Shown: one piece after another, positions 31,791 through 43,268 of the stretch
How positions within the stretch are numbered: the stretch's first letter is position 1
Layout: each line of letters begins with the position of its first letter
Source of the DNA: Adiantum capillus-veneris
Lineage: Eukaryota; Streptophyta; Polypodiopsida; Polypodiales; Pteridaceae
Assembly: GCA_014529385.2 (NCBI GenBank)
Contig: CM043970.1
Location: 46,899,779-46,963,778 of the forward strand
DNA: 64,000 bases
Direction of reading: 5' to 3'
Translations under genes and position numbers: made by a program
The notes under the pieces: model-generated
The model's database searches: none
Seen by the model: the letters and a program-made list of their open reading frames with translations, nothing else
Told to the model about the DNA's origin: nothing

Positions 31791-32254
31791 CAACCTAGCT
31801 CATTTTCTCTAGCTTAAAGCTCATTGGCTCATGCCTAGTGCTAGCCAATGAGAGGTCTAGTTCATTTCAAGCAAGGGGTGTAGCATTGTGACAAGTGTCG
31901 TTATTTCCCCCTTTGAGAGGGAAATTAATTCATCAACTAATTGACACTAAATTCTTATTGTCTTTCAAGGTCAAATGGACAACAATAGAAATTAAGCTTG
32001 CACATGGTCTGCTCAATTCCTTTTGACCCCTTGGTAGACTATCCAAAAGGAATAAAAGAGATCCTATTTCTTATTGGTTCTTATTGGTTCTTATTGTGGT
32101 CTATCGAGTAAGGTTTAGGCTTGTTTTTACTAAGTTGAATTCTCATTGGTCCTCCATATTGGCCATCAAGTAGACTTTAAGATGGGTTGCGGGCAACATG
32201 GCTAGGAGCTTAATGTATGGCCCATATTTCTTATGTGAAAAGATGAATCTTGGT

Positions 32255-32286
<32 letters not shown>

Positions 32287-32400
32287 ATTCTGTCTTACCC
32301 CCTACAAGAAGGTCTTGCCCCTTGCAAGTGGGGGATCTACTTGGCCACTTGCAACCACTAGGTGTTGATAGCTGATTTTAAAAATAAACAACGAAAAAAC
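30925..32400 (-). mobile_element. E11 5' LTR (decayed relative of the E1 LTR)
   Basis: Minus-strand LTR adjoining the primer site. Parts align with the E1 LTR (31200-31660 and about 32250-32340). It has acquired a GA tract (31021-31066), a perfect hairpin with 14-bp arms (31100-31133), a GT tract (31681-31722), a G-rich run and another GA tract (31745-31787). The outer end is not resolved. Confidence 0.6.
31681..31787. repeat. Compound microsatellite (GT)n-G-rich-(GA)n
   Basis: A GT tract, then a run of G with single T and A interruptions, then a GA tract, all within the decayed E11 LTR. Confidence 0.95.
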
Positions 32401-34090
<1,690 letters not shown>

Positions 34091-35150
34091 TCTCTACCTT
34101 CTCTCTCTATCTCTCTTACTAGAGAGGCATCTAGGCCTTCTACAACGACCAGAGGATATTTGCAATGACCAGTGGGGGTAAGGACCACCTCTCAAGCCTA
34201 TATAAAGAGGCCTCCTCTTAGCACAAAGGGAAACACAAAAGACACCCGGGGGGGGGGGAGGAGACACCCAAGAGAGAATACCCAAGTGAAGGAGGGTCTA
34301 CTAGCTCCATGCACTCTACTTGTAAGCACCACTAAGCACGTAGTGCACCCATGCTTGAGAGCTAATGGAATCATGTTTTGTTGAAAGCTTTGGGCACTTA
34401 GCATTGGAAACATCACCATTCTCCCCCATGATTCACCAAACCACGATCAAATCTATGCACGTGAGGTAGTCGCTACTGTCCCACCAAGCAACATGAGCAT
34501 GCTTGGATTGAAGGTATCAACGCCATTCCACCTTGGCCCGCTCTCAATGTTGGTGATTGAGGTCATTGGTGGCTGCATTGTCTTCCTGTTCTCCCTCAAC
34601 AAACCCTCCCGCTAACTCCAACCTCGCCATGCACCATATGGCGCTCGTATCTCATGTTTCATCTCAAATGCCAAGAGCCAGGTTTGTAGTTGTCAAGACC
34701 ATCACCTGTAAGTATCTTCATCACCAATAAAGGGGTGTAATTTTGTCTTGATCTTTGGGGTCCATCCTCTATTCTAAATACCCATAGTTACGGGATGTTT
34801 CAACTCTTGTATATCACCCTACTCGTGCTCCATCATGTGCAATCTCTTCCACTAGTCAGTGTGCCCTGTTACGAGCTTTCACATATCTCTCTCGTGCACA
34901 TACTAATGATTTGTGATGAAGCATTTCTCTACATATGAACAATTGTCACACCACCATTTCGTGTTGACTACCTAGAGAGCATTTCACGTTTGCTACTCTA
35001 AGCTATATGTTTGCGTCCTAGCCGCATTTATGCTAGGTGGTGCCCCTTCCTACCCATAGGATCACTCCTACCTCGAGATGATGCTTTGGGATGTTCATGC
35101 TATGTGTGGTGTAGAGGCCACCCCATATGGCATGTCATTTCTGGCCATCA
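34091..35150 (+). mobile_element. E4 5' LTR (partial, start unresolved)
   Basis: Ends CATCA a few bases before a Tat-like primer site at 35156. A promoter-like CCTATATAAAGAGGCC lies at about 34197. No coding sequence. The left edge is lost in low-complexity DNA and the right-hand partner LTR lies outside the window. Confidence 0.5.
34199..34206 (+). promoter_or_regulatory. TATA box of the E4 LTR
   Basis: TATATAAA in a GC-richer context, followed by CCTCCTCTTAGCACAAAGGG, typical of an LTR transcription start region. Confidence 0.5.
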
Positions 35151-35155
35151 TTTTC

Positions 35156-35174
35156 TTGGCGCCCCCACCGAGGA
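35156..35174 (+). promoter_or_regulatory. E4 primer-binding site
   Basis: TTGGCGCCCCCACCGAGGA, matching the E3 and E8 sites at nearly every base. The leader that follows is split at 35395 by the E3 insertion and resumes at 47883. Confidence 0.7.
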
Positions 35175-35395
35175 TCCTTTCATGAAACCCTTCAGTTTAC
35201 AAGATTGAAACCCCTAAACTTCTATGGATGGATGAATGGCTAGCAGGGTTGGCTAACTGGACGACAGAAGAAGAAGAGCTCCAAGCACAACTTGACGAAC
35301 TCCGCATCTCCATCGAAGCTCGAGTGCCAGGCGTAACGGTAATTGATTTGTAGTGGGAGACTCAACCAACACGCCAAACTAGTGGATATACATAG

Positions 35396-37767
35396 TGATA
35401 GCCGTTTTTTAGGCTCTCTGTGATTGTCATAGTGAGTTACTCTACCCTACCAAATTCACCCAAACACTGTGGCTATCCCTACCATTTCACTGTACATAGG
35501 CGTGCGTGAGTCACGGGACTTTTCCCATATCTTCTTAAAAAACCCTCAATTAGCTAGTCATTGGGCTAGTTGAGCCAAAAAAAATAAAAAATATAAGTAT
35601 ATTATGGCCCATGCGTATGTAAATATTTCTTTGTATATAGGGCCTAAATAAAATATTTTTTCATAATTATTTTGGTATTTATTTAAATATTTCTACCTAA
35701 GTGTGTGTTATTTATGCTCTGTACATTGCCTCACCATTACCACAATTTTTTCTTACCATTTTTCATACTCTTTATTCCATATAGAAATATTTTCATGTAA
35801 GCTTCTCTTATATTTGGTGTAACTCCACCCCAACAAAAATCCAAAAAAACTAGTTTTATTTATGTGTATATTTTTTCACTATTGTGATTTTTCCCTTCCT
35901 ACATCTATTTTGTTTTTTTTTTCTAAAAAATTAGAACACCAAAAATATTTATCTTTTTATGGTAGCCTCATAATGAGAGAGATTTCTTTTGACCCCTTTA
36001 TATTTTTTCCACTTATATTATTTATATTTGACATGTACATATTTTTTAGACCCCTCAATATTTGATTTTCTTAGTTGTACTATTCACTTATATCATAATC
36101 TCAACAATATCTTCAATTATAGACCTACCAAATAAGGTCAAGGGTAGGTGGCATGCATACATGCACTATGGAGGGCTCACTCTTGGAGGTATTCAAAAGA
36201 ATCATCCAAAGAAGGACCCCACAAGGACCTTGTGCAGTGGAGAAAAACGGTCGGTTTTGCTGAATTTTTAAAGTTCACTTGCTCTCCGAATTTGAAAAGG
36301 TGATACAAACAAAAGTTGTAGCTCGTGGGCTGAACTTTTGCCTCAAATTTTTTCATATTTTTTTGAGCTACGAGCTGTGAGCTATGATTTTATTAGTGGA
36401 CCCCAGTTTTCCCATGCTATGCAGCCACACTCTCTCTTCCACTTTATCATTTTCCTCTTTCACACACACTTCTCCACTCATCATCCCCACCTCTCTCACC
36501 ACTCCTCTCTGCACCCTACTCACCTTCTCCTCAACCTTGAAGAATAAGAGAAACCATGGTGAAATCATACCTCCCACACACAATTCCATTCCAAAATTGA
36601 CCACCTAGTCTCATTTTTCCTCCTCCAATTTACCCATATCTATCAAAAAAACCACAAAATTCAGCCTCTTCTCTTAAAAGACAGCATCATGGTGGTTGAT
36701 TACTCAGCTTCAATTACCTTGTCTCTCAAGGAAGGTCAAGAGTGGAGAAAAAATGTACCGTCAAAGCTAGTGGACCGTCAACAAGCATCAAAAATTGGCC
36801 CTACTAAAGACACTTGGAGCATCAACCTTGTAAGAAATCCACCTTTTCTTACCTCTTAAGAGTTTTTCTTCCTTATTTGTATCCTACATGGATACTCCCA
36901 TTGTAAATATCCAATTCCATTTGTAAATTAATACTAACCCTACTAACACTAACCCACTATGAAAAGTCCTATCACCTCCATTTCTCTCCTCTCTCTTTCT
37001 CCACCAACTTCTTGATAATTCCAAGCAAAAGAAATTAGATAAATTGCGGAAAATCTAACCCAACCATGGTTAGAGGAGTAACCCTAGCCTTCAAAATTGC
37101 TATAAAAGGAGGGTGTAGCTAGCACAAAAAAGGGGGAGCCATAAGCAAGAGCACTATGCTATAGCTTGAGAAGCCAAGCTCAACCTCTCTAGAAGGAGCT
37201 CTTGAGTGGAAGCTCATTGTCTTATGCATGTGCATGTGTTGTAATAGGGGATTAGCAAGGGAACTCTATGCCATTGTAAGAGAGAGAGTGATCATTCAAT
37301 TGAGAGTAGGAAATCTATCATTTCTCCTACTAGTGTAATCCCAACATTTGCTGAATCAAGGAGGGTGGATTTGGACTAAGCTTGGATACTTTGTCTCCCT
37401 TCCAACGTGAAGTAATGGACAACAATGATGTGTAAGTGTCTTGGTGTTTTTTGTTAAGTTCTTGATAGCTTGTCTCTGGTGTTGTCATCAATCTAGCCAT
37501 AAATTCCACATACTGTAAGAGGGCGACAGGGTGGAGAGGACTCCCCTGGCCTTAAGACAGTGATTGGGGTGGCTTTTCTTGTGATGTGTTGTGGTGAAAT
37601 TTACGCAAGCTATGTTGAACAAATACTAATCTCACTTTGATTTGTCATGACAGATTTGTAAGAAGGTATTAATGCAACAAGCACCCCCTCCCCCTTTCTC
37701 TCTCCTTCTTAAATATATAGTTGTGTTTGCTTGATCATTGCCGATACGTTTCAAAGCAGCCCGAGCA

Positions 37768-37821
<54 letters not shown>

Positions 37822-38094
37822 GTGTGTGAGAGTGTTCCATTGGTGTTATTGGTGTTAGGGTTAGTGTAAATTCCTTGCTTGTTTGTGGGTTGCTCTAACG
37901 ATTCTCCTCTTTTGCGTCCTAGTTTGCTCTTAAACTAGGTGGTGCCCCTTGTGTAGTTGGGATTTGGCTGTGGGTTTGTTGTTTTGGTTTGTGTTGTGTT
38001 GTGCCCCAGCCCCATTGAGCAGCACGGGAGCCTTGAAGGGTGTCTAGAGGTTGCTCTTCTTGTTGCCCACCCCGGACCGCCTCAAATTGGTGCC
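35396..38094 (+). repeat. E3 5' LTR, 2699 bp
   Basis: Starts TGATAGCCGTTTTTTAGG, ends CCGCCTCA. Very similar to 45158-47882. The main differences are a CT array (37770-37817 here, 47541-47620 there) and a short A-rich indel near 35585. Confidence 0.93.
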
Positions 38095-38097
38095 CCC

Positions 38098-38115
38098 ACT
38101 GAGGACGGCTTGTGT
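38098..38115 (+). promoter_or_regulatory. E3 primer-binding site
   Basis: TGGTGCCCCCACTGAGGA, three bases after the LTR end. Same type as E4 and E8. I did not match it to a specific tRNA. Confidence 0.75.
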
Positions 38116-38158
38116 ATTTTTGTGTAGAATCAAACTTTAGCATAGTCAAGTAGTTTGC

Positions 38159-38371
38159 ATGAATCACGAAAATTTGTATGATCCCTTCATTCCCATTGCA
38201 AGGCAAAAGGTACACATAGTTGTTAGTACTAAGTTGCAATTTCAACGTGTCATTCGTAGAATTTTAGGTCCTCTTAGGTTGGCCGAGATAAACGCTTCAG
38301 TAAATCCTTTTATTTTGCCTCTCATTAGGTACGACCTTAGTTTGGACGTCTATATTTTTGTTTTGTTTTAA
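38159..38371 (+). CDS. E3 accessory frame A1 (70 aa, unknown)
   Basis: Opens at an ATG 43 bp after the primer site. The protein is Ile/Val/Leu-rich (VHIVVSTKLQFQRVIRRIL) and ends FILPLIRYDLSLDVYIFVLF. It is clearly paralogous to A2: both share I-x-x-S-x-K-x-x-F-Q, a G-x-x-R-x-x-E-I-x-A-S-x-N-P core, an ILP-x-I-x-Y motif and a terminal DV-(Y/H)-(I/V)-F-(V/I)-LF. No signal peptide, transmembrane segment or metal motif is clear. I recognise no family. Its place between primer site and gag, in sense orientation, is unusual for a plant gypsy element. Confidence 0.6.
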   Translation: MNHENLYDPFIPIARQKVHIVVSTKLQFQRVIRRILGPLRLAEINASVNPFILPLIRYDLSLDVYIFVLF

Positions 38372-38392
38372 GCATTAGGTCATGCATAGACC

Positions 38393-38611
38393 ATGGATAA
38401 TGGCCCAGGAATAGAGGTTTTCCCCTTCCATTTCACTCCACACATTAGAATAAACATTGCAATTAGTAGGAAAATCCATTTTCAACAACGTATGGTGTTC
38501 ATGTTTGGTGCCCAAAGAGTAGGAGAAATTCTTGCATCACCAAACCCTGTCATTCTACCTCGCATCAACTACCACACTTCTTTTGATGTACATGTGTTCA
38601 TTTTATTTTAA
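38393..38611 (+). CDS. E3 accessory frame A2 (72 aa, paralogue of A1)
   Basis: ATG at 38393, 21 bp after the A1 stop and just after a CATAG that could act as a splice acceptor. The protein carries IAISRKIHFQQRMVFMFGAQ, then EILASPNPVILPRINY and DVHVFILF. Similarity to A1 covers almost the whole length, so the pair arose by tandem duplication and both copies kept their frame and length. That argues for selection on the protein, unlike the decayed frames elsewhere. Function unknown. Confidence 0.6.
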   Translation: MDNGPGIEVFPFHFTPHIRINIAISRKIHFQQRMVFMFGAQRVGEILASPNPVILPRINYHTSFDVHVFILF

Positions 38612-38706
38612 AATGAAGTGCAGCCTGGCAAAATAGTGTGTATGTTTGTTTTTTCTTTGTCCAAGTTGTTACAAGAAACAAAAAAACGATCATTTGTTCT
38701 AACTAG

Positions 38707-39192
38707 GAATGTGTGTGCAGTGAAAGTTCAATCCTTAGAGATCTAGCTCTATTACCAATTGAGTTGCAGGAGCAAGTAGTAAGGCGTCTCCCTCATAACA
38801 AAAGGGTGGTGAAGTTAAGACGGAAGGTCCTACGCGTGGATTCCATTTTCCTCTTGTTGTTGGGCACTAAGGAAGACCGCGCATTCATCCAACTAGTGTG
38901 TGCCCTAAGATTGGTAAATAGAGTGAAATTTGGCGTTTGGCGAGTGCATTTCACCATTGAGGAAGACTCTTCAAGAAACTTGCGGCCAGAGTTCATGCTT
39001 CATAGACTCACATTTGGTGAATTTTTCCCTCATTTGCGTCTTATTAATAGTCTTCCTTTCGCTTTCAACAAAGGAGATAGGGAGCTATTCAGAGCTTGTC
39101 TTAATAAAGAGAGCATAGAGAAGATTGCAAATTTGTATAAATTCTCATCCTTCTCTACTTTCTATGACACTTTGTTCATAGAGACATTGTAA
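38707..39192 (+). CDS. E3 accessory frame B1 (about 160 aa, unknown, F-box-like start)
   Basis: Open from 38707 with no early ATG. It directly follows CTAACTAG and GTGTGTGCAG, which look like a branch point and a 3' splice site, so it may be expressed from a spliced RNA. The N-terminal part, LLPIELQEQVVRRLPHNKRV followed by KLRRKVLRVDS, resembles an F-box (LPxELxxxIxxRLP pattern). It then has AFIQLVCALRLVNRVKFGVW and EFFPHLRLINSLPFAFN. It is paralogous to B2 over about 125 residues. No catalytic motif is seen. The F-box reading is a weak inference. Confidence 0.55.
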   Translation, partial: ECVCSESSILRDLALLPIELQEQVVRRLPHNKRVVKLRRKVLRVDSIFLLLLGTKEDRAFIQLVCALRLVNRVKFGVWRVHFTIEEDSSRNLRPEFMLHRLTFGEFFPHLRLINSLPFAFNKGDRELFRACLNKESIEKIANLYKFSSFSTFYDTLFIETL

Positions 39193-39214
39193 ATCTCTTT
39201 ATGCTTTTGAATGA

Positions 39215-39697
39215 TTTAACCATAATCCTAAGGAGTTTTTGTCCAGGAATTTTGTAGCACAAGTGGAGTCTTTAAATCTTGCAAACTTGATTGGACTTGA
39301 TGAGGATGTTCTTTATGAAATTGTGAGAAGGTTGCCTCACTCCGACTGTGTGGAACTCGAAGGAAAGGAGCTCCTAGTCAATTGCTACTTTCTCACGGCC
39401 TTCGACGAGCATGAGGATCTAGTTTTTATACAAACCGCTTGTGCGTTGGGAATTGTAGAACAAGTGCAATTTATCACTTGGGACGTGGTTGCTCTTTTGG
39501 ATCCAGAAAATGAAGTTCTAGAGATTTCTGTTTATCGCCTTAGCTTTGAAGAATTTCAACCCTTCTTAGAGCTCATCAATAGTCTACCTTTTTGTTTTGA
39601 TCAAACAAATCGAGACCTCATTGAAGCTTGGATAGCTGAAGAAGAAAACCTAGAGTGGTATTTTCTTACTTCTTCATTTGCAGGCGAGTGGTTCTAA
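39215..39697 (+). CDS. E3 accessory frame B2 (about 155 aa, paralogue of B1)
   Basis: Open from 39215 without an in-frame ATG near the start. A pyrimidine-rich TTTTTGTCCAG at 39235-39245 would serve as splice acceptor. It shares with B1 the EIVRRLPH segment, FIQTACALGIVEQVQF, then EFQPFLELINSLPFCF and NRDLIEAW. B2 is more acidic (EDEDL and EEEN stretches) whereas B1 is basic, so the copies have diverged in charge. It ends 49 bp before gag; another acceptor-like CTTCATTTGCAG lies inside its last codons. Unknown function. Confidence 0.55.
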   Translation, partial: FNHNPKEFLSRNFVAQVESLNLANLIGLDEDVLYEIVRRLPHSDCVELEGKELLVNCYFLTAFDEHEDLVFIQTACALGIVEQVQFITWDVVALLDPENEVLEISVYRLSFEEFQPFLELINSLPFCFDQTNRDLIEAWIAEEENLEWYFLTSSFAGEWF

Positions 39698-39746
39698 ATC
39701 TCTATTGTATCCCTTATTGTAACTCGTGTTGTAATCTTTCATAATA

Positions 39747-41804
39747 ATGGAGAGCCAACGCCAAATGTCTGGATATCCTCTTTTCTTTGGAGAGCCTGGA
39801 GAGGATGCAGAATTATTTTTAGCAAATTTCAAGATGTCTTGCCGTATCAAGAGGATAGTAACCGATCAAGAACGTGTAGAAATGTTTGAGGTGGTCCTTA
39901 GGAAAGATGCTAGTACTTGGTTTGACTCTTTGCCTGAGGAAGTTAAGGAGAATTACACAGAAGTTTTGAATCGTTTTAAGAGATACTTCTTTGATCCCCA
40001 AAACACTCAAAAACTATGGCAAGACATTGTTTCTCATAAGCAAAAAGACTTAGATGACTACTACTTGTACAAGCAAGAGTTTCTACGTCTTTGGGCTCTA
40101 TGGATACGAAATGTTGCTAACCCTGGTGATGGTGCAAAATTTTTAAAGAAGGAGAGGTTCATAGCCGGACTCTTTCCTGACCTTAAGGTAAAAGTTGAGG
40201 CGGGTGCACCTGCTACTTTTGATGCAGCGGAAACTAGGGCTGCTGAGAAGTATAGGAAACTCAAGTGCTTAAGGGGAGAGGTTCCAATAGAAGGTCTTAG
40301 ACCCAAAGGTAAGTCACAAGCATCAACATCGAGGGAGCTTCTTGAGGTAACGGCGGAAGTAATTGAGAAGTTAAACGAATCTTTAATCAGCCTGTCAATT
40401 CACCTTGCACAAGCTGTAGGTCCAAAGGGACAAGCAAAGAAGTCTGAAGAGCAAGATCCACGACCTAGGAGAGTCTTGCAATGTTGGAATTGTGGAGAGT
40501 CTGGACATGGGATGTATAATTGTCCTTGGCCCCGTGGGGAGCCAGGGAGACCTAACTTGAATTACCCAGTGATGAATGCAGGTGAAGGAACTGGTCAACA
40601 ACCAAGGCTTCTACAAAGACCAAATGGACCAAGACCACCTCCACAAGGGGTAGAAGGAGTTCCACCTTTGCCAGATCCAAATGTGCATGTGGTAGAGGTG
40701 ACAAATTCAAATGAGTTTGACATGGAAGCCAATGGCATTAAGCGTGGCCGAGGAAAAGGTAAAGAGAAAGAGGGTGTCCCATCACAGAGTGACCATGGAC
40801 AAGGCAAGAAGGCAAAGGAGACCAAGGAAGCTAAGAGGACTCGACGTCGTATAAATCTGCAAGACTTCCCTCTTGGACATGGTATGGCTCCATACAACCT
40901 GTTGGAAGACATGCGAGGTAAGGGTCCTGATATCTCATGGCCTCAGTTTCTTGCATTATGCCCACAAGTTAGGAGGGATTTAACAAAGGCAGTTAGCACT
41001 AGGAGAAAGGTAAAAGAGAGTTTTCGTGTTGTAAAAATTGCACATGCTAAAATGAACGAGGATATTACACCTGTGCTAGATTGTTACATAAAAGGAAGAT
41101 TGGTTAGGAAAGGTCTAGTGGATGGGGGTGCACAAATTTGCATCATGACAGAAGGGCTCATGCAAAGACTAGGCATGCACATCCATGAGACACCTGAAAT
41201 CAAAGTGAAAATGGCAAACAATAGCAAGGCTAGGTGCGTAGGCATTTGTAAAAATGTTTTTGTGGAGGCCTTTGGCATTAAGAAGGCAGTGGATTTTTAT
41301 GTTATGTCGACCAAGGGAAGTGGTTATCCATTTATGCTAGGAAGACCATGGCTAATGAAAATGCGAGCTTTGCAGGATTGGGAGAGTGGGAAATTAATTT
41401 GTAGGAATGACAATCATAAGAAGGTTGTCTTTGACATGAAGGAGCAAAGCCAAGAGGAGCTTCATGAAGAATCATCTCAAAGTGAGACGGAAGAAGGTTG
41501 GACCGATAGCACTTCAGAAGAAGAAAGTAGCAGCATCATTACTGAAGAGGAGTCTTCCATCGAAGTCATGGGGGTAAGGTTTAAGCCAAGCAACCAAGAG
41601 ACCTCTTGTCGAGGTTTGGAAGAGGTAGGTTCCCAAGAGAACCAAAAGGTGGAAGATGAAGGAATGTTAGAAGGTATGTTGTCTACAACACTTACAAAGG
41701 AGGAAAGAGAGGAGTTCAAATGTGTGCTAAGGAAATTTCCGAGGCTTTTTGCTAAAGACTACACCGATGTGCGTGGAGTAGATGTTGTTCAACACAAGAT
41801 TTAG
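39747..41804 (+). CDS. E3 Gag-protease
   Basis: 685 codons ending in TAG at 41802-41804. The Gag core is present (FLANFKMSCRIKRI, TWFDSLPEEVKENY, then FLKKERFIAGLFPDL). A CCHC zinc knuckle CWNCGESGHGMYNCP lies at about residue 246. A Lys/Arg/Glu-rich linker follows, then retropepsin with active site LVDGGAQICIM (Asp about 459) and FMLGRPWLMKM near 545. A long acidic Ser/Glu segment (about 575-640) follows, then the usual connection to RT (VQHKI). The stop falls at that junction in frame with RT, so it is either a simple nonsense mutation or a readthrough stop. ATG at 39747 is the only sensible start. Confidence 0.9.
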   Translation: MESQRQMSGYPLFFGEPGEDAELFLANFKMSCRIKRIVTDQERVEMFEVVLRKDASTWFDSLPEEVKENYTEVLNRFKRYFFDPQNTQKLWQDIVSHKQKDLDDYYLYKQEFLRLWALWIRNVANPGDGAKFLKKERFIAGLFPDLKVKVEAGAPATFDAAETRAAEKYRKLKCLRGEVPIEGLRPKGKSQASTSRELLEVTAEVIEKLNESLISLSIHLAQAVGPKGQAKKSEEQDPRPRRVLQCWNCGESGHGMYNCPWPRGEPGRPNLNYPVMNAGEGTGQQPRLLQRPNGPRPPPQGVEGVPPLPDPNVHVVEVTNSNEFDMEANGIKRGRGKGKEKEGVPSQSDHGQGKKAKETKEAKRTRRRINLQDFPLGHGMAPYNLLEDMRGKGPDISWPQFLALCPQVRRDLTKAVSTRRKVKESFRVVKIAHAKMNEDITPVLDCYIKGRLVRKGLVDGGAQICIMTEGLMQRLGMHIHETPEIKVKMANNSKARCVGICKNVFVEAFGIKKAVDFYVMSTKGSGYPFMLGRPWLMKMRALQDWESGKLICRNDNHKKVVFDMKEQSQEELHEESSQSETEEGWTDSTSEEESSSIITEEESSIEVMGVRFKPSNQETSCRGLEEVGSQENQKVEDEGMLEGMLSTTLTKEEREEFKCVLRKFPRLFAKDYTDVRGVDVVQHKI

Positions 41805-43060
41805 TTGAAGCCAGAGGCCACACCTAAGGCTCAAAAGCTACGAAGGCTAGGAGTCATCAAGGAGCAGGCTCTACTCAAGGAGGTAAGAAAGCTTCTAGCA
41901 GCAGGTTTCATTTATCCAGTGGAGAATTCAGAGTGGGTCTCTCCCGTTGTTGTCACTCCTAAGAAAAACGGCAAGTGGAGGGTGTGTGTGGATTACTGTC
42001 CACTCAATGAGGCAACAAAAAGAGATCACTTTCCCCTCCCATTTCAGGATGAGATACTAAATGAGGTAGCTGGTCATGAGAAGTACACTGTGTGTGATGG
42101 CTACTCAGGCTACTTTCAAATAGGGATTGCTTTGGAGGACCAATTGAAAACAACCTTTATCACTCCTTGGGGTTGTTATGCTTTTAGAGTCATGCCATTT
42201 GGCCTGACAAATGCTCCTACAACTTTCCAACATTTCATGAACATGGTGTTTCAAGCATTCTTTGGAAAGTCCATTAGGGTTTTTATTGATGATTTTTGCA
42301 TTTATAGCTCAAAATCATTGCATCTACAAAGGGTAGAAGAAGGTTTAAAGAAGCTCTATGACATGGGAGGTCAACTCAACCCCGACAAGTGTCACATAGG
42401 TGAGGATGAAGTGATCTTGCTTGGTCACAAGGTTTCCTATAAAGGCATTGAGGTGGATCCTTCAAAGGCAAAGGCTCTTATTGAGCTCCCATCACCCAAA
42501 ATCTCAAAGAGGTCATCTCATTCATTCAAAAGGTGAAGTATATGTCACGCTTCATTCACTTAGCTTCGGAGTTGCTTCATCCTTTGCAAAAGTTGACACA
42601 ACAAGTAGAATTTTCATGGTCTGATGAGCTTGAAGAGTACTTTTGTAACATTAAAGTCATTTTGTCAGAGCTACCAACACTCATGCCTCCTTGTTGGGAG
42701 TACACAGTCTTTGTTAGTTCTAGTGTTGGAAGGGAAACAATTGGTGTTGTGTTGCTACAACAAGATCCCCACAGTACCAGGATGCGACCCATCTACTTTG
42801 CTAGTAGGGTCATGAATGCCTTGGAGAGAGGCTACACAGAAGTAGAATTCATGATGCTTTCTCTCATGTTTGCGGTGAGAAAGTTTAGATCCTACCTGCT
42901 ACCAAAACCTTCTGTAATTCTCACTGCAGAAAATTTGTTCCCTTGGGTGTCATCTCAAATGAATCTTAGTACTAGGATCTCAAAGTGGATTATGGAGTTG
43001 CAAGAGTTTCAATACTCTTTCAAGGTAGAAGATAGTGTGCGTGCACAATTGGCAGGGATT
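41805..43060 (+). pseudogene. E3 reverse transcriptase and first RNase H (frameshifted)
   Basis: In frame with gag-pro after the TAG: VRKLLAAGFIYPVENSEWVS, KKNGKWRVCVDY, DGYSGYFQI, MPFGLTNAPTTF and the catalytic FIDDF at 42285-42299. One A is missing near 42500 (the expected frame resumes as KYMSRFIHLASEL from 42536). In the following RNase H the usual catalytic positions are altered: FVSSSVGRETIG replaces the D-containing FxDAS, ILTAEN replaces the ILTxDN form, and AQLAGIL replaces ADxLA. This domain is probably inactive, as is typical of Tat elements that gained a second RNase H. Confidence 0.85.
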
Positions 43061-43268
43061 CTCACTTATAAGGTGCATGAGAAGGAAATTAAGGTGCCTG
43101 AAGTAAAGACCCTACCATTGCCACCACCTAAAAGTATTCCTAATTCTTTTACCTTGTTCTTTGTCTCACTTATAGGGTGCATGAAAAGGAGATTAAGGTG
43201 CCTGAAGTAAAGACCCTACCATTACCACCACCAAAAAGTATTCCTAATGCTTTTACCTTGTTCTTTGA
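43061..43268 (+). repeat. 104-bp tandem duplication in E3 pol
   Basis: 43061-43164 is repeated at 43165-43268 with a few differences (both begin CTCACTTATA and contain AAGTAAAGACCCTACCATT). Because 104 is not a multiple of three it shifts the frame between the two RNase H domains. Confidence 0.9.

Noticed and set aside
36062-36608. Several 60-80 codon frames in the E3 LTRs (also at 45834-46380)
   Set aside because: Short, low-complexity frames on both strands of LTR DNA; no domain and no relation to A or B frames.
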